Source of the DNA: Atherinomorus stipes
Taxonomy: Eukaryota > Chordata > Actinopteri > Atheriniformes > Atherinidae
DNA length: 64,000 nt
NCBI GenBank assembly: GCA_023101725.1
Contig: JALJCO010001050.1
Location: 248,001-312,000, forward strand
Direction of reading: 5' to 3'
Below the pieces are notes generated by a model that was not told where the DNA came from, did not search any database, and saw nothing but the letters and a program-made list of their open reading frames with translations. Made by a program: the position numbers and the translations under genes. Shown in pieces: positions 38,701-52,000 of this stretch. Each line of letters starts with the position of its first letter. The first letter of the stretch is position 1.

Positions 38701-41700
38701 TCTTGGGAAAGGAGACCAGGGGGGTATATGAATTCCCCCCTGGAAGAAAGAGCCGTTACCGGCATTAGGTTTGAGATTTACTTGCCAAACAGAAAATTTA
38801 CTCGCATTTGGCACCTGGCCAGTGTTAATTTCAGATCCTGACTACACCTTGTTCAAAGGTAAGCAGAGTTCGTGACAATCCCTGAGCAATAATAATGAAT
38901 GAGGGCAAATGTGTCTTTATTAGTGTAAGGATGAAATATGTAATGCAAAAGTGGAACACTGCATAAAATGATTGTGTTAAGATAGGGACTTAACCTCACC
39001 TGCTCAAATGGGGTCTTGGTTTTGATGCCTTTCCCTCCTACAAAGATCCAGTTGTCCCGAAAACCCAGAGTCCCCACAGCAGAGCTGCCCAGATCTGTGA
39101 TCAGCTTCCTGGCTTCATCATTTAGTCTGCAGCACAAATAAGGCATTTGCTAACAAAACAGTTTAGATTTATTGTGTTTCAGGAAACACGGTGGAGAAAG
39201 TTCTTACTTTGTTGCAGGGTCATCAAATGAGGCCATCATTACGATTGTCCCGTCTTCGATTTCATTCAGGAACTTAATTAGAGGAGCCACATCTAAACAG
39301 GGTTCCACATGGTTAACACAAAACATATTCATCTTCAAAACCACGGTTCTTGCAGCTATCAGTAAGTTAAATTTAAGACCTTTTAAAGACTTTAATTAAA
39401 TCTAAGACCAATACAATACATCAATAAAAACATTCAAATGATCCCAGAAAATCACAACCTTTTATTTTATTAATTTAGTAGTTAAAAAAGTTTTTTCCCC
39501 TTGCATTAAAAGACGAAAATTCAGTGCTAAAACTGATAACAGTTACCTTCTTAACCCAAGTAATCTTCCCAAAACAAAACTGATATCTGTCTATATCCAG
39601 CCGTGAAACTTTTGGTTTGAAATTTACGGGATGCTTTACGCTGCTCCCATGTCTCGTTTCCCGTCTGGTCCCATCTAAACTACAGAGCTCCGTTAAAAAC
39701 CAAATGCCTATATTTAGCGTAAAGCAGTGGTGAGATGCATCAGAGATGCATATGAAACGCATCTGGTGTGAACTACATCAGTGACCAAAGCGGATGCGAT
39801 TAGCTCCGGAGGCCACACTGCACACGGATCCGGTGGGAATTGGCCTTAACTCTAGGACATGATCATATTTTTCTAAGAAGAACTGAGAAAAAAACTTTAA
39901 ACTTAATAAGGTGACAAAGTTTACATTCTTCTACAGGTATGATTGTGTCATAGATTTGTGTCCACTCACAGACACAAATGCAGCCATTTCTTCCCTGTAG
40001 TCATAACAGGATTTGTAGTTTAATCACCGTGTACCAACACTCGTAACTATCCGAGACAATAAGAATGACAGACAGAAACAACGTCTGATTGCGGCATTTT
40101 ATTCAGTGGATTCTATGTGGCCATCGCTTCTCAGGAATAAAAAAAAAGTAAAAATTAAGACTTGTCCAAATCAAATTTAAGATACTGGATTGAAAGCTGG
40201 CTGTTTTTAAGGCCTTAAACTTAAAGTTCAGAATTGCAGACATTTTCAACCCTGTAAAACACACACTGAAGTGAACTCACCTCCTGCCCACATGTCATAA
40301 AAGCCTGTCGTGATAAGTTCCCCAGTTTTCCCTACAGGAGGGAAAAGACTCCAGTTAGACGATGTAATGAGTGCAAAATAAGGAAAGTTACAAAATGCAA
40401 TTACACATTTTGGACTGGAAATGGGCACAGCAGTTTTGATATTGTATTGTAATCAATCAAATATCGTTACCATTAACCAGGGCAATGTTGAGTCCTCTCC
40501 CCACATTGTTCTTTACACTGCTCATTAAGCTACAAAAAGCAGAAGGACAGAAAGATTAGACATCGGGATACTTTCACAAAAAAAGAAAGCAGCCTCCAGT
40601 CAGCAGTCCTAAGCAGACATTGTAAAACTCAGCTGTCGTGATGTTAAATGCAAAACTTAAGCCAAGGAACAGGTTCGGCCATTTATAATTCAGATGTCAT
40701 CTGCTGTTGATGGATGTTTCTTAAACTTGTCGAGCATCCTGTAAAATCACTTGTTGGAAACAAGACAGTGAAAACAGCACGTAAAACAATGATGACTCTC
40801 TTCCCTCCTGTCTGAAGCCTGTATTAAACACTGAAGACATGTACAACCCAATCTGTTTACCCTTCAGCCATAAGACAAGATGCATCATTTTACAGCTTCT
40901 CTCCACCAGCAATAGCATTAACAGAATCTGCCATCATGGACTCTGTCTGCATCAGGGACTTTACACACATGGCTGCACATTATAGGAAAAAAAAAAAAAC
41001 TGACATTACCATTATTTCTAACCCTGCAATATATATTGCGATATGAAAAAAATGCAGGAATTTTTAAGCAGAGGACTTGAATTGCACTTTATGCTGCACT
41101 AATGCTGCATTAATGACAATTAACCTGCAGTGATCTTACATCTCTGTGAATGTTGCAAGTACGGTTTTGGTCAGAGTTATTATCTTTTACTGCTTGCTTT
41201 TATTGTGCTAGGAGGATCAGAGTACGTTTCGTTTTATTATGTTTACCACAAACGGTTTGCTCTTTGCCAAACTGATTAAGAATGATCGTGATTGGTGGAT
41301 CGCTGTGCAGTCTGTGCCGTACCCTCAAAATTAGATGAGAACACAGAGTTAATTTGCTTCCCACATTGCAGGACCGGTGATGTGACTATTACACACACGT
41401 ACATTGCAATACTCAAACAATATGTTGTGCAGGATTAAAACAACACAGATTATGTGCTATTCTTCACTTGAGACATTTTAGGAGAACAATATGATTAATC
41501 ATACAACTACATGAACTTTTTATGATGACTGGGAGAGCAGAGCTTCAGCTTTTTCATGAAAACTCACCCAGTGAGCACTGGTCCACCTAGGGCTGGACAA
41601 TAATTCAATATCAATATATATCAATAGAAAAAAAAAAAAGAGGGTCAATAAAAATTTGATATAGAAGCACAGTTTTCCACTGTAGCCTATCGGCTACCAT

Positions 41701-44700
41701 GATGCTACAGTCACTCCTTCCGCCAAACCAATCACAGGCAAAGGCTGAATTGGAATTCAGTGTTATGCCCCTTTCAGACTTGCACTGGAAAGCGGTAATA
41801 TTGTGGACTCCGTCCTTTATAACGTCTGCATTCAGACATGCGTACGGGTCTTTTACCTCAGAGATGCAGTGGACATGTACCGGCTGCTCTACAAGTCACA
41901 AGAGCGGAAATGTTGTGAAACATCATTTTGGCTTAACGCACAGGAAAATGTTCTGGACAGAGTTGAAGGGAGAGCGGGGCTGTGCTGACTTTTCCGCAAC
42001 ATTTCCTGATGTCTGAAAGCGCCCGGGACGCGATACGTTCGCAAGGAAGCGGCATGTTTGAAAAGACGAGTCTGTGTAAAGAGCGGATGGACTCATGTTC
42101 CGCAATGCAAGTGTGAAAATGGCTTTAGTGTGATCTTTATTATAAGTAGGTCATTCAGCAAAAGCTTAAATGGCCAGGGCTGCACCTAAAATAGCTTTTA
42201 ATTTGATAATGCCTTCTTTTTTTTTTTTTTTTATAAATATCGATCAATACAGATTTTTCTTTTTTTTTTTAAATCGATAATCTTTTTTTCTGCATCATCC
42301 AGCCCTAGACCCCTTTGTAAGTGTTAATGCTGTGAGTCAGAGTTTTTGGTTCTGGGTGAGTTTATTTTTGATGCATTTCTGCTCCTGTTCCGTTTTTTTC
42401 ATTGTAGGACAATTTTTGGTTCAGATGGAGTGTGGGTTTTATTTGAGGTTGCTGTTTTATTTTCTGGTTTCCTTTGTTTATTCCCTAGTTTTGCTTCATG
42501 CTTCACCGGGTCTGTTTCAGATTGCCACATCTGCTCATAACTCTGGTTTTCTTTGCTCCTGGACAGATCTTTGTCTTTCATGTCCAGATTTCTCTTTGAA
42601 CTCGTGTCTTCAGTCAGTCATGTTTCTATTTCCAAGTTTTGATGTCTTGTTATGTCTTAGCCATGTGTGGATGAAATTATCTTATTAACATATTGTAAGA
42701 CGTCACTTTGACTGGCGTGTCAATCTTTCTCTTACATATTCTGGGGTTGATACACATTCCGTGCAAGGCCATATCTGGAATTTGGTCCCACTCGTTTGAG
42801 TAAACTGAAAAAAAAAAAAAAAAGCATTCTGTCCCAAACCAAGGACAGAGCTCTGCAGACAAGACTCAGTGGTGCAAATCTCTGCGTGGCTCTCCGCTTG
42901 CAAAGCCACATTTGCTTATGTTCTCAATAATTACTTTGTCAATAAATCTACTCTTTTATTCTTTCTCATCAGGCCCTTGGTTATTCTTAATTTTCCACAA
43001 CATGTTTTTCATTAAACCTGCTGTAGCATCATCTTTTATTTATTAATACAAACTCCTATTTGTTTTTTTCTACCCATCTTTTGAACAGTGAAAAAAAAAA
43101 AACTATTATCTGGCAACGATGAACCTTTAAAAAAAAAAGACGATTATGCTATACCCTGCTGAAAAAAACAGCTTGACCAGCTAGAGCACCAGCTAAAATG
43201 TGGCGAAACATACCGCTAGCTACACCAGGGAAACCACTTCAAAAAATTACATTCAAGTCTGACTGCTTTAAAAAAAATTATACATTTAGAAAAGAAAAGA
43301 AAAAAAAAGACTATAATATTCTTATCTGCGTACAAAATGTAATGTTTCCAAAGTGCACATTATATCTGTCTTAAGCAGACATGTAACCAGCAAACAATTT
43401 ACAAAGAAAGGCTAGTAGTAGATGTCCCAGTATAATAATTTCTTTACACCAGGACACTAGTATCCTGAACCGTTATCGTTGCTGTGATGGAGCAGCTTTG
43501 CTACGACAAAAGCAGCTGTCAGGATCTGAAAAGGGTGATATCTTAAAAAGATAGCAAGAATTTCAATTTCAAACCTCTTCAGGTGATCGAACGTTTTGAC
43601 ATAGTGCATTATCAAACATGATGAAAGGCAGGACTTTCGACAATAACAAACAGCAGCTCAAAGTTAGTTTGTTCAACAGGTGGCTGCTGCTACTGCTCAG
43701 AGGAAACACCCATCTACAGTTACATTTGTCTGACAATCATTCACTGCAAAAGCTATAAAACAAGCAACATCTAATTTGCACAGACTGAAATGGCTTTATT
43801 CAAAAGCAAATAGACTTCTATTGTTCCCAGAGAATTTAAAACCTAAGACACACACACAGAGTAATTTGGCTGAGGTGTCCCATTACATAACAAGCCTCAT
43901 CTTCACTTCGCTGTAGGAAATGGTCTGACTGGACAGCCTAAACCTACTAAGGCTACGGTAAGGAAATACTCTAAAAGCTTTGTTTAAAAACTCTACAACC
44001 TGGGGGTTTTCTGGATAGCTTGACAGAACTGCCACTGTTCCCAAAACTGGTTTCTGAGTCTCTGATGTAACTAAAACCTTAAAATTAACAATATGAGAGG
44101 TTTAATCTTTGGATCTTATTGAAAATAATTGATTTTGCCTTTGCAGTCTGTTAATCAATTGTTGAAATCAGACTACGTTGGTCTGAAATTGTTTTTACGC
44201 ATCTACATAGGATTTTAAAAGGTGCTTTTATAAAAGATAATAAAATAAGAATCCAACTTCATTCTGGATTTATATGAATAAACCTTTGAGTTTTGTGCGG
44301 TCGGCTTTCCACATAACAGCTTGAACCATAAAGAGTTTATTGGCCATTTGCAACTACGTCACCTAATAATGTGGGACATGACGGACATCGGAGGTGAATA
44401 ACAGGAGTGCTGAATGGAAAGACATTATAGTGAATGTGATGTTTTTACTGCGTTTTCCAACTTGTTTCAAGCCAAGCTAAAGTATCAGTGGAAGTAGCAT
44501 ATTAGCTGAAGTTCATTAGCAGCAGCCTTTACAGAAGTTAGAAACAGCTAGCTTGGAAACCGATCCTTACCTTCTTGCTCCTGCTGTGTTTGTTGATCAA
44601 ATCACAACTTTGTCTGAATTCACGCCCCTTTCATAAACAGTGGACTGTACTTTACAGACTACGCAACACACCTGAATACAAGCCGCACCCATTAGGAATG

Positions 44701-47700
44701 GGATTTGTACATAGGCTGACTTGTCAATAAGCTGCAGGTGTCCACATTGTAACATAAGATATTTTCACCGTTTGTTTTTTTTTCTACTTTTCATCAAATA
44801 ATCTACCGGTTTAACATACATATAGGCCACATAGCCTATTGTAAATGTTTTTTTGTTTTTTCTTTTCCTGAATAGTGCTTCATAATTCCAACTGTAGGGC
44901 TTAGCTTGTGTCCAACATGAGAAGGCACGAGTGTTGCTGTGCAACTCCAGGTCACCCCCGTGAAGCAGGAGTCTCTGTTTTTAGCGTTTAGCAAGATGGT
45001 TCATGGTCAGACGTGGAGTTACGAGGAAGTGAAAGCTTTAATCAATATTTGCTCTGATGAAAGCACATCCCAGCTCCTCGTACAAAAATAATGTTCTTTG
45101 GAGGAAACAGAAGTTGTGAGAACCTTCTTGTTCGTGCGTCTTGTCCTCACCTACGGTGAATCTGAATGCAGCGCCACCTTAGATTCTTGGCCTGATTGGC
45201 AATAGTGCAACGTGAACACGATCTCGGTCCGGAAGACCACCCGAACCGAGTCCCCAAACGGACCGAGACTCATGGGCTATGCTTTCTAAATGCGCCCTTA
45301 GTGGCAGTGAGAAAAGCTCACTTTCCGCATCAAACGACTCGGTGAGCGACACGCAGTAAAATCACCTTCAAACACCTTAGCTCTGATCAGCATGCAGCGG
45401 GAACACCAGACCCGGGTTGAGCTGCAAATTTACGTGATGATCAGGGCATCATGCAGTCATGTCTCATTTAACGTAACAAAACAGCTCTGCTTGGGAAAAC
45501 CACCAACTGATTTTTGTCCTTTTTGGAGGACAGAAAAAAGTGCAACAAGAAAGCAAACTAACTACGGCCTGCCTCGCTCTCCATAGTTTACTTTCCTGAT
45601 TTCTGTCACATGGATGACATTATCAATGCACACCCAGTGTGATGGCGTCCTCAGACATGCAGCGGTGGGGACAGAAGCCACACAGCTTAGGAAATGGGAA
45701 AGGAGTTAGAAAACCCGTGTAAACCCGCCAACTTCAGCGGGAAAGCGGCTTGACAGACATCATAAATGACAAGGATCCGATGGCGCTGCCAAAGAAACGA
45801 AAAGATCGCGGGTGACCGACAAGCGAAATTTTCTGCAAGACTCCAAGGAAAATAGATGAAGTTCGAGAAACAGGCAACACATCAGAGGGGCTGCTGGAAG
45901 ACGGTTTCTGCCGCTGACCCGGTCCGACCTTTAGGGTAGGGTCATTTTCATGACTTTTCCCACGTCTTATAAATGAAGACACGGTCCTGCAATGGTGCCA
46001 TTTTGTGTAAAGTCTGTAATTTATGTGTGGTGATGGTGAAAGCAGCAAGAGCTGTCAATCACAGCCCAACTGCTGATGTGAATGACTGAATGTCAGTCAG
46101 TCTCGGAGGTGGGACTTTAATGCAGGTCCACCTTTGTCAGAGTAAATGTTTCCATGCTGCACGATGGGGCGCACCACATGAAACGACACTGAAAATCGGA
46201 GGGTGACAAAAACATGTTGCTCAAAAGAAATCTTGCCAGTCATGGACAGGATCCTGGTGAACCCCAAAAGAGAGTAACACAAATAAACCCCAACCCAGCT
46301 GCTGTTCAGTATTTACCAGTCACGCTGCAACACTGCTGTCATACAGGTCAAACTGTGGAAATCAGAAAGCATCAGTCAAGATGCCAGACTGAGACAGCGG
46401 TAGTTGGAGAAAGATCAAGGTTTCGACCACTTATTCTGTTTGATTACACAGTTAAAGTGAGAGAAACTGTCTGCTGATGTCAAAGAACTTGACAAAGTTT
46501 AATTCAAATGTGTGTGGCCATATGTAAATACACTACTCACAAAAAGTTAGGAATATTAGGGCTGGACGATAAAGAAAAAAAGATTAATCGATAAAAAAAA
46601 AAATCTATATCGATCGATAGATATTTACCAAAAAAAACAAAAAAGCCATAATCAAATTAATGGCCATTTTAGGTGCAGCCCTGGCCATTTAAGCTTTTGC
46701 TGAATTACCTACTTATAATAAAGATAAAATTAAAGCCGTTTTTAGACCTGTATTGCGGAACATGAGCGGTAAAGTCCATCCGCTCTTTAAACAGACTCAT
46801 CTTTTCAAACATGTCGCTTCCTTGTGGTCTTATCGTGTCCCGGCGCTTTCATACATCACAAAATGTTGCAGAAAAGTCAGCACAGACCCGCTCTCCCTTC
46901 AACTCTGTCCAGAACATTTTCTTGTGCTTTCAGCCAAAATGACGTGCCGCAACATTTCCGCTCTTGTGACATGTAGACCAGCCGTTACATGTCCACTACA
47001 TCTCCGAGGTAAAAGGCCGGTACGCATGTCTGAATGCAGCTTTGTAAAGGACAGAGTTCACAATATTACCACTTTCCAGTGGAAGTCTGAAAGGGGCATA
47101 ACACTGAATTCCAATTCAGCCTTTGCCTGGGTCTGCGTTTGTGATTGGTTTGGCGGAAGGACTGACTGTAGTATCATGCTACAGCAGAAAACTGTGCTTC
47201 TATATTGAACTTTTATTGACCCTCTTTTTTTTATATTGAAAAAACCTCTATCGATCGATATATATTGATATTGAGTTATCGTCCAGCCCTAAGAAATATT
47301 CAACTTTCGGTTTTTCGAGAACAGAATGATGCATAATAAATATTTAACCATTAAGCAATGTACACGTGCATTGAAAAGTAAAGAGAAAGCTTAATTCAGT
47401 TTACCTGGAAAGATTGAAGTGGATTTTAGATTCATTCTGACATCATACAAAAAGTCAAATATCCATAACTTTTTATGAGTAGTGTAGGTCTATAGTCATT
47501 ATCAACATTATTCCCTCCCATTAAAGACACACAACGGAACTTTTAGCAGTTTTCTCAGTGACGCGCCCCCTATCGGCGACTAAACTAGCAACCATCTTGT
47601 ATCATACCTGCACCGTGATTCACTCCAGCCAGTAAAAGACAGTCTTATCTTGACTCTTGTTCTGTCCCTTCGTCTCTTCCTTTTCCTCCTGTAATGTTTC

Positions 47701-48979
47701 CTTACCGAATCCGACATGATGTGCGTTCAAAACACTCGCGGGGTTGATCCCTGGTTTACATCCGGTTGCTAGTGAGTGACGCGGTGCTGCAGCCAATAGT
47801 CGGCTGCAACGTCACAGTTGCGTCCCGGATGGGAATTTTACATAGTGCTGTTTCTGAGCCCCGGGACGCCTCTGGGCAGTGACGGCTCGAAAATGCGCAA
47901 AATGAATGTTGGTGTGACATCAAAACGAGTCAGAAACACAGATTTTTAAGGTCTAAAAGTTACGTTGTGTGTCTTTAAAAAAGGGCTAGATTGACAGTAA
48001 TTTAAATAACAGGAAACATAAAACTAATAATAAATAAATAAATAAATAAATGTTTGTTTTTAATATTTCTGTTGAACCAAAATTCAAAATCAATGTCATG
48101 ATTTTCATGGAATTTTTATTTATTGTTGCTTTTGTCAATTTCAACTAATTTCACTGACAGCTGATTTTTTTTTTCTTCATTAAAGGGAGGGTGTGAATAA
48201 TTTATTGTCCCACACTTATGTGTAGGGATGTTCAATATTATCGCCCTACCAATATAATCGGCCAATATTGGCATTAAAATGTGATATTGTAAAATATCGG
48301 TATTAGTTTTTTGGGACGATACTTTCACAAATGAAATCTCACAAGATTTCGTTACAGAGCAACAAAATCTCATGAGATCTTGTTCCATTAGCAGCAGTCC
48401 AGCATCCAAGTCCCTGTTATTATGGAAGAACTTCATATCCCAAAATTCCTTTCAGAGTCATGGGCAGTGTTGGGAACATTACTTTAAAAAAGTAATTATA
48501 GTTACTAATTACTTTTCCAAAAAGTAATGGCGTTAGTAACTGAGTTACAGCTTTATAAAAATAACTAATTACTTGGAAAAGTAATTTTTCCTGTTACTTT
48601 TTAATGTTCCTTTAGATGTAATTTTACATTAATCTCAATTAATCTATTAAATCAATCTTTATGTGTAGTTAATATAAAAGTGAATATCAGATCTGACTAA
48701 TGAATGAAATCAATGGAAACTATACAGAGCAAATTACTAACAGAAAAATCATGGACACTGATAGATGTTCTCCTCCGTCTCCTCCTCAGGAGAGGAGCTT
48801 CATGTGATAATAACGGCCAAACACCACGAAGAAACACAAACTTAATAAATGTTTCTCATCATGTTCGTGTCTTTTATCTCTGAGGGAAACTGATGTTTGT
48901 GATGACTCCAGTTTATAATTCTCCCGTTTGTGTGCGCGCGTGTACGGCAGCGCAGATTGACTGGGGTTTGCAATGACAG

Positions 48980-49022
<43 letters not shown>

Positions 49023-52000
49023 CTGTTTCTGCACCGCTCCGGTCAGATAAAGACAGATCCAATGTGCAGAACTCGTGTAATATATCTTTAGTATTAACTA
49101 TGAACTGAATCCGGGTCATGGGTGAAAGAAATAATTCAGGGAAACTTGTTACTCGAACTATGATGCTGTTTTCTTCTTAAACTGGATGTAATCGCGCTGC
49201 GTCTGTCAGGTTTGTGACGCCGTACGTCCTGTATAGGTCCGCAGGTCTCATAGCAACCTTTTTACTCCAACATGAGTGTGTGGAGAGGCGCGTGTCTGCA
49301 GCCCTGGAGACCGCAGGTTACTTCTGAGTGTATGGGCGAGTGTCTCCAGGTATTTGCGTATCACTCCGCCTCCTCTCCGCGAGAGCACTGCACAATATAG
49401 TCCCAACAAATGTGAAACTTCTGTTCACTAGGAACAAAAATGAATCTCATAACAGTAACGCGCTGTCAGTTGAAGGCCAGTAACGGTAACGGCGTTGTGA
49501 TGATAGACTTAGTAATTAGTTAGGTTAACCCGTTACTGAAAAAGTAGTGCCGTTAGTAAAGCCGTTTATTTCTAACGCTGTTATTCCCATCACTGGTCAT
49601 GTGACTACGGTGCAGCTGCTGCTGCTACACTGACTTGCTTTGAAGCTGCTTATAATATGTCTGGTTTTAAGTTGTTGGTTAAGTTAACTAGTTGTAAGAA
49701 ACATTAGAATTAGCCACATGTTGGCTAATACCTGCTAGTATCTGATATCTAGCAGCCAGATGTCCAAAATGAACGCCTCTGACTGAGTTGAGGAGATTTT
49801 GGGATCTTTGCTCTCAGAGCAGAATATAGTTGTATCTCAGAATATGAGATACAACCTCACAGTTCTCTGCAAATATCGGTAGATAACGGAAGTTAAGAGT
49901 TGGACAATATCAGTATATCGGATATCGGTAAAAAAGCCTATATCAAACATCCCTACTTATGTCGTCTTTGTCCCACATTTGGTTAGATGGAATCTGGCCA
50001 CCCCTACATGCAGCTTTGATTAAGGTTGGCCAGATTAAGCCTAACGATTTCATTTAAGTGATATCATACAGCACTATAGCCTACAATGCTTTTTAATGTA
50101 AATGTTTGTTTTTGCTGTATTTCGCAGATCACGCCGACATGATTAGGTACATATGTGCGTTTTCGTGATCAGATATCGGTATCAGGCTTTAGGAGCTGAA
50201 ATTTATTGGTACCACCAGGCCTGAAAAAAATTCTAGGGAAAACACTGATGCCAGAGTCGACATTCCACTGAAGAGTGTGACATCACGATCAAAAGGTCAA
50301 TAACAGATTAAAACTATAGATAACATGATGGTTAGGTCTGGTAGATGACCAACGTGATGGCTGGTTTAACAGCTTACATAATCAGAACCATCATCACAGC
50401 ACTGATGACTCAACAAGAGCTGAAATATTATTTTCCACCTACTAGTCAGACCTCAAGAGGCCTTAGAAAAAACTGAAACACTAAAGGTGCATTCAGACCA
50501 CACGGCGTTGAGCCTTCCAGCGGCATGTTTTGAGCGTTTTGACACTCTAAGAAGGCAGTGGAAGATAAACTGTGTGAAACCCGGGTTTCTGTACAGTGGT
50601 TTGATGACCTGCTGTGCCGATGGGATTTAATGGGCTTATGATGCTGTCCAAAGTCAGTGCACAGCTCCTGGAGTAAATGGTGAAACTGAAACTCAGAACA
50701 CCTCAAAACAATCTGATGAATCCAGACACGGTGCAGAGATGCCCGACAACGTTGTTCTCTGCCCTTGTGGAGCAAATAAAGCCAAGCAGCTGTTCAGTTT
50801 CATTCACCATTGTACAAAACCATATGAAAAGAAAACAACCAGGTCCACCCCCACACTCTAGACCAGGGTTACCTAATTCTGTCCTACGAGGGCCGCAATC
50901 CAGCAGGTTTTTCCACCTCTTCCTACTCTAACACACCTGATTCAAATTAAATATAAGCAAAAGACAAGCTCTGCACAATGAACCATTAGCTTGTGTTGGA
51001 GCACAGAGACATGGAAAACCTGCTAAAATTTGCCCTCGTAGGACCAAATTCAATAACCCCCTGCTCTGGAGGCTCTTGATGCGCGTAACATTTTTGTCTG
51101 GATACCAAGTGTTTGATTTTAAGTAGACCAGCGTCCAACTTTGGCCGTTTTTGAAGCTGACATTGCGTTTGGTCTAAATGCACCATAAGAGAAGACAAAT
51201 GCACAAGCCAGCCACATGCACAAGCCATATATAAAAGGAAATAAACAAAAAAAACAATAGAAAAAAACCCAACTTAACTTACAATCTGTCTTCTAGGCAA
51301 ATTCTGGGCCCAACGACGCTGGCTGCACCACTCGCCATCTTGAATGCAAAGTGTCCAGGTGGACACGCCTTGGACAGCCCACATTTATGTATTAATGGTT
51401 TAGTTGCTGTGAACACAAAACCCAGTTTGTACATCAAGTAGCTGGAAGTCCAAACACCAGAGCAGTAAAATAAACCTATTCACAAGTGAGCTTGAACTCT
51501 ACCAAAAGCTTGAAATGCCACATACGCAGCTAATCTTCGCAGTGTGTTGCTATCATCTACTGGCATACTAAAGGATAATGCCAATCTACAGTATGACACA
51601 GGCTCATGATTACCAAATCCAAAGGAGAGATTAAGAGAAAAGGGAGCAAACATGCATCAAATTACATCAGCAACTGAGATAATAGAAAAAAAAAAAAGAT
51701 AGGAACACTTTGGGAATACTTACTAACTTCATTTGCTGGCAAATATCTTGCTGAAAAGTAAACACATTCATATGTAAAGTCATTTAAATGCTCATTTGGA
51801 CAAAAATCCTCAAGTATAATGAAACCAAAACTCATCTAATCTGTAAAGGAAGTATAGATTTGAAATATAAGACTTTTTAGGTGAGTACAAGAGGTACATC
51901 TGAGGTGCAATTTTTAAGAGTTACATGAAGAATGTGAAATAAATGTGTACATAAAGGTGTGGAAAATAAATGATTAGATATAAGGTGTTATGCATGTCTA

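Larger units (their letters stand above)
35760..38999 (-). other. fam3c intron 7
   Basis: A 3.24 kb GT-AG intron. It contains a LINE 3' tail (about 36440-36560) and a transposon-like block (37020-38835). Outside these I see no conserved coding potential. Confidence 0.75.
48223..49955. mobile_element. hAT element (TAGGGATGTT termini)
   Basis: Termini TAGGGATGTTCAATAT and ATATCAAACATCCCTA. Target duplication CTTATGTG / CTTATGTC (7 of 8). It is interrupted by a second hAT. Confidence 0.88.
40530..51282 (-). other. fam3c intron 3 (10.75 kb, transposon-rich)
   Basis: The largest intron. It holds two oppositely oriented copies of one hAT family (41588-42307 and 46557-47291), a TTAAAGACACACAACG-type element (47522-47978), a nested hAT pair (48223-49955) and a Harbinger-like element (50485-51185). 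The stretch 42308-46530 shows no supported gene; a degenerate Harbinger-type end may lie near 45200-45300. Confidence 0.75.

Noticed and set aside
42332..42688. 118-residue Phe/Leu-rich open frame
   Set aside because: T-rich sequence gives hydrophobic runs by composition. It may be repeat-derived, but no family could be named.
46753..47208. 151-residue open frame, plus strand
   Set aside because: Lies wholly inside hAT copy B (46557-47291). The inverted copy at 41588-42307 does not keep the frame.
48913..49119. Open frame with a run of 13 Met
   Set aside because: Translation of the (CAT)n microsatellite inside a hAT element.
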